Positions 25,634 to 34,562 of a stretch of 51,131 nt of DNA are shown here, in pieces. Within the stretch, counting starts at the first letter, position 1. Each line of letters starts with the position of its first letter. Source of the DNA: Streptomyces sp. 150FB (GTDB lineage: Bacteria > Actinomycetota > Actinomycetes > Streptomycetales > Streptomycetaceae); assembly GCF_000818195.1 (NCBI RefSeq), contig NZ_JTHL01000001.1, forward strand, positions 2,935,961 through 2,987,091, written 5' to 3'. The notes beneath the pieces were generated by a model. The model ran no database searches. It was not told the DNA's origin and was given only the letters and a program-made list of their open reading frames with translations. Made by a program: the position numbers and the translations under genes.

Positions 25634-25996
25634 ATGAGAGACGACGTAACGGTGACCGATCCGTTGTTCCAGGTCAGCACCACACTCGACGGCGACATGC
25701 CCAGCCTCTGGCTCAGCGGCGAGCTGGATCTGGACGGTACCGGGAAGTTGCGTGCCGCCCTCGCCGACTGCTTCGCGCGGCGGTCCGAGTGTGTCGTGCT
25801 CAACCTGCGGGGCCTGAGCTTCTGCGACTGCGCGGGGTTGAACGTACTGCTGGAGGCCAAACTCACGGCGGATAGAATCGGCACCGAGCTGTGCGTGGAG
25901 GGGACCCGTCGGCAGGTGGCCCGGCTGCTCGCCCTCACCGGCGCCGACGAACTGTTCGCCGACAGTGCGCGGCGTCAACCACCAAGGACCGTCTGA
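25634..25996 (+). CDS. STAS-domain protein (anti-sigma antagonist-like) lacking the phospho-Ser
   Basis: A 120-residue STAS protein: LWLSGELDLDGTGKLRAAL (25-43), VVLNLRGLSFCDCAGLNVLL (54-73) and a C-terminal TGADELF. In SpoIIAA and RsbV the phosphorylated Ser directly follows the Asp of the DS(S/T)G loop. Here the residues are Asp65-Cys66-Ala67-Gly68, so no Ser or Thr is available. It may work as a phosphorylation-independent partner or sense redox state through Cys66. It is the first gene of a four-gene operon; its TGA (25994-25996) is immediately followed by the next ATG. Confidence 0.85.
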   Translation: MRDDVTVTDPLFQVSTTLDGDMPSLWLSGELDLDGTGKLRAALADCFARRSECVVLNLRGLSFCDCAGLNVLLEAKLTADRIGTELCVEGTRRQVARLLALTGADELFADSARRQPPRTV

Positions 25997-26680
25997 ATGC
26001 CTTCTCCTCCGCACACCGCAGCGGATACCGTGCCGCGCACCGCCGGTACGCACATCACCATCCTGCTCGTCGAGGACCACGACATGGTCGCCGAGGCGAT
26101 CCGGCTCGCCCTGGACCGTACCGACGACCTGGAGGTGGTCGGCCGCAGCCTGTCCGTGAAGGACGCGCTGGCCGACGCCGCCCGGCTGCGCCCCGCCGTT
26201 ATGGTGCTGGACCGGCGACTGCCCGATGGTGACGGCATCACCGCCATCCCCGCGCTCAGGGCCGCCGCGCCCGGCACCCGGGTGCTGGTGCTGACCGGCG
26301 AGGCGACCCCGGCGGTCGCCGCCGACGTCGCCGAGGCCGGCGGTTCGGGACTCATCCTCAAGGTCGGCAACCTGGGCGAACTCCAGGACGGGGTACGCCT
26401 GGTGGCGGCGGGCGAAGTGGCGTACAGCAAGGGCCTGCTCAGCGGGGCGCTGGACCGGCTGACCGGCCGGACCGTCGACCTGGGCGCCACCCTCACCCCG
26501 CGCGAGCGCGAGACCCTCGGCCTGCTCGGCGACGGCCTGGGCACCGCCGAGATCAGCCGACGGCTCGGTGTCGCCCTCAACACCGCGAGGAACCACGTCC
26601 AGCGGGTCCTGGAGAAGCTCGGCGCCCGCTCCCAACTGGAGGCGGTCGCCGTGGCCCGCCGCGCCGGCCTTCTCCGGTGA
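25997..26680 (+). CDS. NarL/FixJ-type response regulator
   Basis: A 227-residue response regulator. The receiver domain is ~19-140, with acidic pocket Glu26-Asp27, phospho-acceptor Asp72 (VLDRRLPDGDG), Thr in LVLTGE and Lys in LILKVG. The LuxR-type DNA-binding domain is ~160-225 (LTPRERETLGLLGDGLGTAE, then NTARNHVQRVLEKLGARSQ). The kinase gene overlaps its end (GTGA at 26677), so the pair is a two-component system. The ATG directly follows the STAS stop codon. Confidence 0.92.
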   Translation: MPSPPHTAADTVPRTAGTHITILLVEDHDMVAEAIRLALDRTDDLEVVGRSLSVKDALADAARLRPAVMVLDRRLPDGDGITAIPALRAAAPGTRVLVLTGEATPAVAADVAEAGGSGLILKVGNLGELQDGVRLVAAGEVAYSKGLLSGALDRLTGRTVDLGATLTPRERETLGLLGDGLGTAEISRRLGVALNTARNHVQRVLEKLGARSQLEAVAVARRAGLLR

Positions 26681-27816
26681 CCGGGAACAGCCCCGGCGAA
26701 CAGGGCCGTACCCCCGCCCCGACCGAGACGGCGTTCACCCTGCTGGTCAAGAGCGTTCTCGACTACGGCATCTTCATGCTCGACCCCAAGGGCTACGTCT
26801 CCACCTGGAACGCCGGCGCCGAGCGGATCAAGGGCTACCGCGCCGAGGACATCATCGGCAAGCACTTCTCGGTCTTCTACCCACCCGAGGACATCGCCGC
26901 CCGCAAACCCCACCTGGAGCTGGAGGCGGCCATCGCCGACGGCCGGCTGGAGGACGAGGGCTGGCGCATCCGCAAGGACGGCACCCGCTTCTGGGCGAAC
27001 GTGGTGATCACCGCGCTCTTCGACGAGACCGGCGAACTGCGCGGCTTCGGCAAGGTCACCCGGGACATGACCGAGCGCCGCGCCGCCGAGCAGGCGCTCA
27101 CCGAGCGCCGCCGCCTGTTCGCCCACCTGGTGCAGGCCCAGGAGCTGGAACGCCGGCGTATCGCCTGGGACGTGCACGACGACTCCATCCAGGCCATGGT
27201 GGCTGTCGGCATGCGGCTGGAGCTTCTCGCCGACCGGGCGAGCGAGCCGTACGCGAGTGAACTCTCCACGCTCGACGCGTCGGTGCGCGAGGCGGTGGGC
27301 CGCCTGCGCAACCTCTCCTTCCGGCTCCAGCCGCCCGGCATCGACCGGCACGGGCTGGTCGAGTCGCTGTCCCAGCACCTCAACGACGTGGTCACGGGCT
27401 GGGGTCTTGAGCCGTCGCTGGAACACACCCTGGAGAAGGAACCCGCCCCCGAGACCGCGATCACCATCTTCCGCATCGTCCAGGAGGCGCTGCTGAACGT
27501 ACGCAAGCACGCCCGGGCACGCACCGTACGAGTCAGCGTCGCCGCCGGGAACGGCGGCCTGCTGGTCCGGGTGGCCGACGACGGCACCGGGCGCCCGGCG
27601 GTCGCCCCGACGGCACACGAGCACTTCGGGCTGATGGAGATGCGCGAGCGGGCCGAGACCGCCGGCGGCTGGTGGACGCTGCGCAGCGAGCCGGGCACCG
27701 GCAGCACCGTCGAGTTCTGGCTGCCCGACCTGCCGGCCGGCCGGCTGGACGAACCGCTGCCCGGCGCACCCGGCGGCAGCTTCGACTCCCGGACCGCCGC
27801 TGAGGGAACCCCGTGA
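26677..27816 (+). CDS. PAS-domain sensor histidine kinase (HisKA_3 type)
   Basis: A 379-residue soluble kinase without membrane segments. A PAS domain at ~20-135 (DYGIFMLDPKGYVSTWNAGA, then FGKVTRDMTERRAAEQ) is followed by a HisKA_3 dimerisation helix with phospho-acceptor His167 (ERRRIAWDVHDDSIQ) and a HATPase domain (N box IFRIVQEALLNVRKHA; G box RVADDGTG; HFGLMEMRERAE). It senses an internal signal, possibly a ligand or redox state bound by PAS. GTG 26677 overlaps the response regulator stop, and its own end overlaps the next receiver gene by GTGA. Confidence 0.92.
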   Translation: MTGNSPGEQGRTPAPTETAFTLLVKSVLDYGIFMLDPKGYVSTWNAGAERIKGYRAEDIIGKHFSVFYPPEDIAARKPHLELEAAIADGRLEDEGWRIRKDGTRFWANVVITALFDETGELRGFGKVTRDMTERRAAEQALTERRRLFAHLVQAQELERRRIAWDVHDDSIQAMVAVGMRLELLADRASEPYASELSTLDASVREAVGRLRNLSFRLQPPGIDRHGLVESLSQHLNDVVTGWGLEPSLEHTLEKEPAPETAITIFRIVQEALLNVRKHARARTVRVSVAAGNGGLLVRVADDGTGRPAVAPTAHEHFGLMEMRERAETAGGWWTLRSEPGTGSTVEFWLPDLPAGRLDEPLPGAPGGSFDSRTAAEGTP

Positions 27817-28262
27817 CCCGGCCCGCCACACCCGGCGGCCCCCTGCGGGTGCTGATCTGCGACGACAACGACATGCTGCGCGCGGTGCTGGCGGAGGTCG
27901 TCGACGCGCAGCCCGACCTCACCCTGGCCGGCAGCGCGGCCGACGCCGGCGAGGCGATCCAGCTCGCTGTCGCCCGACGGCCGCACGTCGTGGTGCTCGA
28001 CCTGCGCTTCCCCGGCGGCGGCCCGTACACCGCTCAGCAGATCATCCAAGCGGTCCCCGGCGTACGCGTCCTGGTATTCTCGGCCTACGGCGACCGGGGC
28101 GCACGCTCCGAGATGGCCGCGGTCGGCATCGCGGGATACCTGGTCAAGGGCGTCAGCAACGCCCAACTGCTGGCCGAGGTCCGGGCCTTGGGCGCCGAGG
28201 CTCTCGCATCCACGGCCGCCGTCGCCGTCGCCGTCGCCGTCGCCGAGGAGAATCCGGCGTAA
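27813..28262 (+). CDS. Stand-alone receiver-domain protein
   Basis: A 149-residue single receiver domain. The acidic pocket is Asp17-Asp18, the phospho-acceptor Asp63 (VVLDLRFPGGG), and it has Ser/Ala in LVFSAYG and Lys in YLVKGVS. There is no output domain. It probably acts as a second phosphate acceptor for the kinase encoded just upstream (GTGA overlap), competing with or tuning the NarL-type regulator. The C-terminus AVAVAVAVAEE is coded by a GCCGTC hexanucleotide repeat at about 28219-28242. Confidence 0.88.
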   Translation: MTRPATPGGPLRVLICDDNDMLRAVLAEVVDAQPDLTLAGSAADAGEAIQLAVARRPHVVVLDLRFPGGGPYTAQQIIQAVPGVRVLVFSAYGDRGARSEMAAVGIAGYLVKGVSNAQLLAEVRALGAEALASTAAVAVAVAVAEENPA

Positions 28263-28313
28263 CCGGCGTAACCGGCGGCCCGGGGGACCTGGCGGCCCGG
28301 CGGCCCGGCTTCC

Positions 28314-29213
28314 TCAGGCGAACGTCTCCGCGATCAGATCGCTGAGTTGGACGATCTCGGGCGGGTCGCCGTACCGCCGCCCCCAGAGCGCGGCCTCCGT
28401 CGCGCGGGCCTGCGCCCAGCGGCCGGCCCGCTCGATGTCCACCTCCGCCGCCTCGGCGAAGACGGCCAGGCGGCGGAGGAGGGCCGACACCGGGTCGGCG
28501 GCGGCCCGGTACTCCTCGGGGCGGGTACGCAGCAGGGTGACGCCGTCGTACGCGGAGTCCCCCACGTACCCCTTGGCGTCGATCGCGAGCCAGGGCTCAC
28601 GCCCGGACGGCAGGATGTTGGTGTCGTGCAGATCGCCGTGGATGAGCGTGTCGGGCTGGTCGGGGGCGAGTTCCCGGAAGGTCGCGATCGCCGCGCCCAT
28701 CACCCGCCCGCTCAGGGGATCGGCCAGGTGCGCGGCGTCGGCGCGGAGGGCGGCCTCCCACCCCGGCGCCTGGTCCCGCAGCCGGGGAAGACCCGCGGGG
28801 GCGGGTACGGCGAGGCGCCGCGCGAGCCGGGCCGCGGTGGTCACGGCCTGTTCGGTGTCGGCGACATCCGCCAGGGTGCCGGGTTCGGCGCGCTCCAGCA
28901 GCATCGCGAAGCGGGCGTCGTCGCGCCGGTACAGCGTTACGGCTCCGCGCCCGGCCCAGGCCGCGAACGCGTCGGGCTCATGGACGTTGCCCGGGTGCGG
29001 GAACGACACCTTGAGCACGGCCGGCGGCAGATCCGTACCCGTCACGGGAAGGACGACGCCCACCGCGCCGTGCCAAACGGGCCCCGCCGGGGCGCAGTTC
29101 CAGCGCTCCAACAGATCGTCGACGGTGCGCGGCAGGCCGTCGATCCACTCGCGTCCGCGCTGTCCCTCCCGCGCGACGGTGCTCCGCGCGAAGGCTTCCG
29201 GTACGTCGATCAC
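28314..29213 (-). CDS. Aminoglycoside phosphotransferase, APH(6)/streptomycin 6-kinase-like
   Basis: A 299-residue kinase-fold protein. The catalytic loop is HGDLHDTNIL (Brenner motif), followed by the metal-binding IDAKGYVGDSAYD, both as in APH(6) and hydroxyurea phosphotransferase-like enzymes. WHGAVGVVLPV and PAVLKVSFP form the nucleotide-binding lobe. Whether it modifies streptomycin or an unknown small molecule cannot be told. No streptomycin biosynthesis genes are near. GTG 29213 is the start. The VOC gene lies 27 bases upstream on the same strand, so they may be co-transcribed. Confidence 0.85.
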   Translation of the reverse strand: MIDVPEAFARSTVAREGQRGREWIDGLPRTVDDLLERWNCAPAGPVWHGAVGVVLPVTGTDLPPAVLKVSFPHPGNVHEPDAFAAWAGRGAVTLYRRDDARFAMLLERAEPGTLADVADTEQAVTTAARLARRLAVPAPAGLPRLRDQAPGWEAALRADAAHLADPLSGRVMGAAIATFRELAPDQPDTLIHGDLHDTNILPSGREPWLAIDAKGYVGDSAYDGVTLLRTRPEEYRAAADPVSALLRRLAVFAEAAEVDIERAGRWAQARATEAALWGRRYGDPPEIVQLSDLIAETFA

Positions 29214-29240
29214 AGGGAGACCCCGGCCAGTTGTCGTGTC

Positions 29241-29621
29241 TTACGGCCGCGCCGCGAACTTCGCCGCGAGCTCCGCCGTGAACTCCACGTACTCGATCGT
29301 CGCGCCGCCCGGATGCCGCACGGTCAGATTGCGGCCCGTCGGCACGTCGTTGGGGCCGCTGAGCACCTCTCCCCCGTGCTCGCCGGCGAGGGCGAGGGCC
29401 TCGTCGATCGACTCCACGACGGTGGTCGCGTGGGTCCCGCGAAACGGCGCGAGCGCCTCTTCCGTGCCCGCGATCAGCAAGTAGCCGCCGATCGCGGCCA
29501 GTTCCAGGTCGCCGTACGCGAATCGCAGCTTCGGCTGCGCCCCGGTCAGCGCCAGGAACGTGGGCAGCGCGGTGTCCATGGCGTCGACGTAGACACGAGC
29601 GAATGTGGTGAGCGTACGCAC
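29241..29621 (-). CDS. VOC family protein
   Basis: A 126-residue glyoxalase-fold protein. The first module is TTFARVYVDAMDTALPTFLA, and the second ends RHPGGATIEYVEF. Enzyme versus binding function is unresolved. GGGGGG lies five bases before GTG 29621. It sits between a small membrane protein gene (28 bases upstream) and the phosphotransferase gene (27 bases downstream), so a three-gene transcript is plausible. Confidence 0.82.
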   Translation of the reverse strand: MRTLTTFARVYVDAMDTALPTFLALTGAQPKLRFAYGDLELAAIGGYLLIAGTEEALAPFRGTHATTVVESIDEALALAGEHGGEVLSGPNDVPTGRNLTVRHPGGATIEYVEFTAELAAKFAARP

Positions 29622-29649
29622 AGATCCCCCCTGGTCATTTCGATCGTAC

Positions 29650-30240
29650 CTAGTGGGCGCCGTGATCCGGGGGACGGGTGATCGGCAGGCTGGTGATGCC
29701 CAGGTCCTTGCGCATCGTCTGGCGCGCCTCGTACAGCCCCTCCGACGTACCCAGCAGCCGCTCGTGCAGCGCGTCCAGATCCTCGTCGGCGGGCTCTCCC
29801 GCGTGGTGCTGCATCAGTATCCTGTAGACGAGATGGAGGCGGTGCGTGAGAGCGCCCACCACGATCAGCACGTCGTCGGACACCAGCATCTGGGCCTCGG
29901 CGTACGCCTCGCTCATCCCCTGCCGCGCCCGCCCCGCCCGGTCCGCCTGCTCCTGGCGCGCCTCTCCGGACCCGCCGCCCGTCCGCAGCATGGGCGCGAG
30001 ATCCCACAGGGCGGAGTGGTAGTTGCGCAGGCCCTGGTTGAGCGTGACGTACGTCGCCCTGCGCGCCGCCAGATACGCCTGACGGTCCGACTCCCGCCGC
30101 TCCTCCCTCACTTGGAGTTCGGCATGGTCCAACTCGATCCGCTTGGTGCGCAGTGCGCCGCGGTGGGCGAGCAGACCGGAGGCAAGCGTGCCGGCGACAC
30201 CGACGATGCCGATGATGAGGGCGGTGAAGGAGGCGCTCAT
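29650..30240 (-). CDS. Membrane-anchored helical protein, unknown function
   Basis: A 196-residue protein with one N-terminal membrane segment (FTALIIGIVGVAGTLASGLL, 5-24). A long helical, charged domain follows (KRIELDHAELQVREERRESD, then RQAYLAARRATYVTLNQGL), likely a coiled coil. A second helical bundle spans ~100-185. The layout matches streptomycete hypothetical proteins of this size. There is no ribosome site before ATG 30240. TAGATT about 10 bases upstream could be a -10 for a nearly leaderless mRNA. Confidence 0.65.
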   Translation of the reverse strand: MSASFTALIIGIVGVAGTLASGLLAHRGALRTKRIELDHAELQVREERRESDRQAYLAARRATYVTLNQGLRNYHSALWDLAPMLRTGGGSGEARQEQADRAGRARQGMSEAYAEAQMLVSDDVLIVVGALTHRLHLVYRILMQHHAGEPADEDLDALHERLLGTSEGLYEARQTMRKDLGITSLPITRPPDHGAH

Positions 30241-30350
30241 ATCGCTTGAATCTACGGGCAGTTGGCCGAGCCGGCACAGAAGATCCGCCCAGCGGGCCCG
30301 GCGATCCGGCCATCCGGCGCGGCGGGAGACGGCGCGGCGCGAGACTGCGG

Positions 30351-31238
30351 CTACGGCAACGGCCGCCACTCCAGCCCTCGCGCGCTCTGCCGTACCTGCC
30401 CGAACACGGCGTCGGCGAAGTGCGCGCCGAAGCCGATGGTGTCGGTGTCGCCGAGCCGGCCGAGCATGCGCCGGCGCGAGCGGGCGGCGGACTCCGGGTC
30501 CGGTTCCTTGGCGGCGTTCCAGTCGGGGTCGCCGACCTGGATCGCCGAGTGCAGGACGTCGCCGAACGCGATCAGGCTCTCGCCGCCGGACTCGATCACG
30601 TACGCCGTGTGCCCCGGTGTGTGTCCGGGCGTGAGCAGCACGCGGACGCCGGGGAAGATCTCCTGCCCGTCGGCCACCACTCGGACCCGGGGCGCCAGGG
30701 CGTCCAGCATCATGTCCGTCACACCGAAATCGGCCCGCCGCTGCGACCACTCCGCCTCGGAGATCAGGATGTCGGCAGCCGGGAACGTCGGGGTCTGCTC
30801 GCCGTTCGGGACCGGGTACCAGGCCCAGCCGATGTGCTCGACATGCAGGTGCGTGACGGCGACGGCCTCGATGTCGGCCGGGCTCCGCCCCAGCGTCGCG
30901 AGGCCGTCGAGGAGCGATCCGCCCTGCATGCTCACGAACACCGGATGATCCGCCGGGATCGGGGCCGAGAAGGGCCCGAACCCCGCGTCGATCAGTACGG
31001 CCCGCTCATCGCGCTCGACGAGCAGGCCGCCGTGTCCGGCCGTCAGCAGACCGGAGTCGTCCAGGTACGCGGAGTGGGCCTTCCAGTCGTCCTCGGTCGT
31101 CGACGGGAACAGGCCGCGCGGCTTGACCTTGATGAATCCGTCGGGGACGAAACTGACCTTCAGGTCCCCCACCTGAACGGACCGGATCTCCGGCACCTGG
31201 CGCAGCCGCTCCCGCGCGGTTTCGGGAAGAGTCGTCAT
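30351..31238 (-). CDS. MBL-fold metallo-hydrolase
   Basis: A 295-residue metallo-beta-lactamase-fold hydrolase. The metal motif reads THLHVEHIGW (His130-x-His132-x-Glu134-His135), so Glu replaces the usual Asp of HxHxDH. Other ligands are in TPGHTPGHTAY, AFGDVLH and a C-terminal GFGAHF. Members open lactones or cleave thioesters and other esters; substrate unknown. The residue change may alter metal binding but does not rule out activity. ATG 31238 is the start. It stands alone, with no close same-strand neighbour within 100 bases. Confidence 0.85.
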   Translation of the reverse strand: MTTLPETARERLRQVPEIRSVQVGDLKVSFVPDGFIKVKPRGLFPSTTEDDWKAHSAYLDDSGLLTAGHGGLLVERDERAVLIDAGFGPFSAPIPADHPVFVSMQGGSLLDGLATLGRSPADIEAVAVTHLHVEHIGWAWYPVPNGEQTPTFPAADILISEAEWSQRRADFGVTDMMLDALAPRVRVVADGQEIFPGVRVLLTPGHTPGHTAYVIESGGESLIAFGDVLHSAIQVGDPDWNAAKEPDPESAARSRRRMLGRLGDTDTIGFGAHFADAVFGQVRQSARGLEWRPLP

Positions 31239-31358
31239 CTCGACACCACCGAATCACTGGGCACTATGTCCATGTTCGCACAGGTATAGAACGTTCAACG
31301 ACGCCCTCCGCGCACACGTCTCGGTGCCCCGCCCAGTGCACCGCTCGGTGCCCCGCGC

Positions 31359-32438
<1,080 letters not shown>

Positions 32439-32470
32439 CGGTCAGACCCTCCTGCTTCGAAAAGATTCCG

Positions 32471-32488
32471 TGCTGTCCACACAGCACA
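32471..32488. promoter_or_regulatory. Palindrome upstream of the LLM oxidoreductase
   Basis: GTGCTGT-CCAC-ACAGCAC is a perfect 7-base inverted repeat about 35 bases before the start codon, a likely operator. No cognate regulator is evident. Confidence 0.45.
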
Positions 32489-32518
32489 CAACCAACAGGA
32501 GAGGCTCCCCGGTTATTC

Positions 32519-32539
32519 CCGGACAGGGCCTGTCCGGGA
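32519..32539. terminator. Perfect hairpin between racemase and LLM genes
   Basis: CCCGGACAG-GGC-CTGTCCGGG has a 9-base perfect stem. A further CTGTCCGGGAC copy lies at 32543. It lies about 120 bases downstream of the racemase gene (minus strand) and probably ends that transcript. Confidence 0.5.
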
Positions 32540-32657
32540 CGCCTGTCCGGGACCTGCCCCCCCGGGCTCCGACCAGCCCGGGTCAGGCCCCGGGCGGTCC
32601 CACGCGGACCCGCTCAGGTCCACCCGGGATCCACTCAGGCCCAGGGACGCGTCGGTC

Positions 32658-33377
32658 CTAGTGACGCGTCGCGAACAGCGTCCCCAGCTTCGGCGCCCGG
32701 GCCTTGCGTTCCACCAGCCGCAGCCCTTCCCAGACCGTGACCTGGTTGGCTGTGAGGACCGGCTTTCCGAGTGCCTCCTCCAGCTCCGGCAGCCAGGCCA
32801 CCGTGTGCAGGGCCGTGTCCGGCATGAGCACGACCTCCGCGTCCGGATGGTCGCCCGCCCGCGCGAGCGCGAGCACCTCGTCCCGGCCCCAGGTCCCGAC
32901 CTCCGCCGCCGTGATGATCCCGCTGGCGCGGTCGGCCACGACCTCGATCCCCGCCGCCTTGAGGAAGGTGGTGAAGTACCCGGTGACGTCCTCGGGGTAC
33001 GTGGCGGCCACCGCGACGCGCCGGGCGCCGAGCGCCTGCACCGCGTGGGCGAAGGCGAACGACGTACTCGAAGCCGGCAGGCCCGCCGAGCCCGCCAGGC
33101 TGCGGGTCTGCTCCTTGGCGCCGTCCCAGCCGTACACGAAGCTGCCGCTCGTACACGCCCAGACGACGGCCTCGGCGCCCGCGAGGCGCAGCTCTCCCAC
33201 ACCGTCGGCGAGCCGCTCGTCCGCGCCCATCCGCAGCAGCGCGTCGACGCGGTGCGCGTCCTCGCCGATGTCCGTGTGGACGACGGGCAGCCTGATGTCG
33301 GTGTCGATCATCATCTCGATGCGCGGGTAGTCGTCCTCCGCTGAATATCCGGGGTAGAGGAATCCGACGGTCGTCAT
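32658..33377 (-). CDS. Asp/Glu racemase-superfamily (maleate isomerase/EutA-like) protein, paralog 2
   Basis: A 239-residue protein of the maleate isomerase/arylmalonate decarboxylase/EutA group. FLYPGYSAEDDYPRIE opens the first domain, ACTSGSF carries Cys75, and the C-terminal LGKPVLTANQVTVWEGLR is typical. Aligned with its neighbour, the second active-site Cys position is Asp187 (MPDTAL instead of ISCTNL). Only one Cys remains, so it may be a one-base racemase, a decarboxylase or a non-catalytic partner. It starts inside the stop of the upstream paralog (ATGA overlap), so both are made together. EutA-like proteins accompany ectoine catabolism; their reaction is unclear. Confidence 0.8.
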   Translation of the reverse strand: MTTVGFLYPGYSAEDDYPRIEMMIDTDIRLPVVHTDIGEDAHRVDALLRMGADERLADGVGELRLAGAEAVVWACTSGSFVYGWDGAKEQTRSLAGSAGLPASSTSFAFAHAVQALGARRVAVAATYPEDVTGYFTTFLKAAGIEVVADRASGIITAAEVGTWGRDEVLALARAGDHPDAEVVLMPDTALHTVAWLPELEEALGKPVLTANQVTVWEGLRLVERKARAPKLGTLFATRH

Positions 33378-34396
33378 GTCCACCCTTCCTGTTCGTCCGT
33401 CCGAGCCTCCGGGAGCGGCAGGATCTGCGCCGAATCCACCGGGTCCGACACCGATTCCAGGACCGGCTCCGGTTCCGCCGACGGAGCTGAGGCCGGTTCC
33501 ATCGGCCGCATCGGATCCAGTGGCACCGACGGGACCGACGGCCCCGGGAAATCCTGTGACACGGGGAAGTCCTGTGCCACGGAGAAGTCCTGGAACAGCG
33601 GTACCACCGGCGTCGCCGGCAACGTCGGCAGACTCGGCAGGATCACCGGCCGCGCGGGGGCTGTCTCGATCAGCAGCCGTTGGTACGGGCCGACGGCCTG
33701 CGCGCCGAGCCTGCGGAGCGCGGCCCACATGGTGACCTGGTTCGCGGACAGGACCGGCATGCGCAGCTCGGCTTCGAGCTGCGGAATCGCGTCATAGGTG
33801 GCGAGATTCGTGCAACTGATGAAGAGCGCGTCGGCCGCCCCTACGACGGCCTGCCGCGCCATATCCATGACCGACCGGTAGGGCACCTTCCAGATGTCCC
33901 TGGTCAGCCCCAGAAAAGCGCGACCACTGACGGATACCCCGACCTCCCCGAGATAGTCCTCCAGCGACTGGGTGACGGACTCCGTGTACGGGGTGACCAG
34001 CGCGAGCCTGCTGATCCCGAGCTCCTCCAGGGCCTCTGTCAGCGCCCCCGTCGTGGTGACCGAGGGCACCTCGCCGGCCCGGGTCATGGCCTCGCACATC
34101 GCGCGCTCGCCGATGGGGCCGCCGACGAAGCTGCCGGACGTGCAGGCGTAGGCGATGACCTCCGGTTCGGAGGCCGCGAGCGCCTGGACCGCCTCGCTCA
34201 GCGTTTCGTGTTCGCTGACCAGCCGGGCGAGGTCGAGGGAGACCTCCACCGGTACGTACGGGGTCCTGGTCAGGCGCAACGAGATCTCGTCGGGCACCCA
34301 GCGCCACAGCTCGCGGTCGAGCGCGAAATCGAAGGGAGCTACCACGCCGACACCACGCTGCGGCTGTGGTCCACCCAGAAAGGAGACTTCCAACAC
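33374..34396 (-). CDS. Asp/Glu racemase-superfamily (maleate isomerase/EutA-like) protein, paralog 1
   Basis: About 340 residues. The enzyme domain (~15-240) has VAPFDFALDRELWRW, YACTSGSF with Cys85, ISCTNLATYD with Cys195, and MPVLSANQVTMWAALR. Both Cys of the two-base racemase/isomerase mechanism are present. An extra ~95-residue C-terminal tail is rich in Pro, Ser, Val and Glu (PSVPSVPLDP, PSAEPEPVLE), is probably disordered and is not part of the family. The start is uncertain: GTG 34396 with GGGGG upstream is chosen, while GTG 34420 or a later GTG before VAPFDF are possible. It is divergent from the hydroxyacid dehydrogenase gene. Confidence 0.75.
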   Translation of the reverse strand: MLEVSFLGGPQPQRGVGVVAPFDFALDRELWRWVPDEISLRLTRTPYVPVEVSLDLARLVSEHETLSEAVQALAASEPEVIAYACTSGSFVGGPIGERAMCEAMTRAGEVPSVTTTGALTEALEELGISRLALVTPYTESVTQSLEDYLGEVGVSVSGRAFLGLTRDIWKVPYRSVMDMARQAVVGAADALFISCTNLATYDAIPQLEAELRMPVLSANQVTMWAALRRLGAQAVGPYQRLLIETAPARPVILPSLPTLPATPVVPLFQDFSVAQDFPVSQDFPGPSVPSVPLDPMRPMEPASAPSAEPEPVLESVSDPVDSAQILPLPEARTDEQEGWT

Positions 34397-34424
34397 TGGC
34401 CCCCAGAAAACGCTTTTCACGTCG

Positions 34425-34439
34425 GACGCTTTCAGCGTC
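34425..34439. promoter_or_regulatory. Dyad in the racemase/dehydrogenase divergent promoter region
   Basis: GACGCT-TTC-AGCGTC is a perfect 6-base dyad, placed between the divergent racemase and dehydrogenase genes. It could serve a regulator acting on both, the IclR protein at 41469 being a candidate. Confidence 0.35.
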
Positions 34440-34562
34440 TTGTTGACGAAGGTAGGAGCACGATGCGAGCGTGGTCAATCCGTACAAGTGAGCCGTTTCA
34501 TCGAGTTTTCCTGGCTGAAACTCAACCCTCTCCGCGCACCCCCCGCAGAAGGGCTTCATTCC

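Noticed and set aside
28314..29213. Part of a streptomycin resistance/biosynthesis cluster
   Set aside because: The kinase family fits, but no other aminoglycoside gene is in the window. Orphan members are common.
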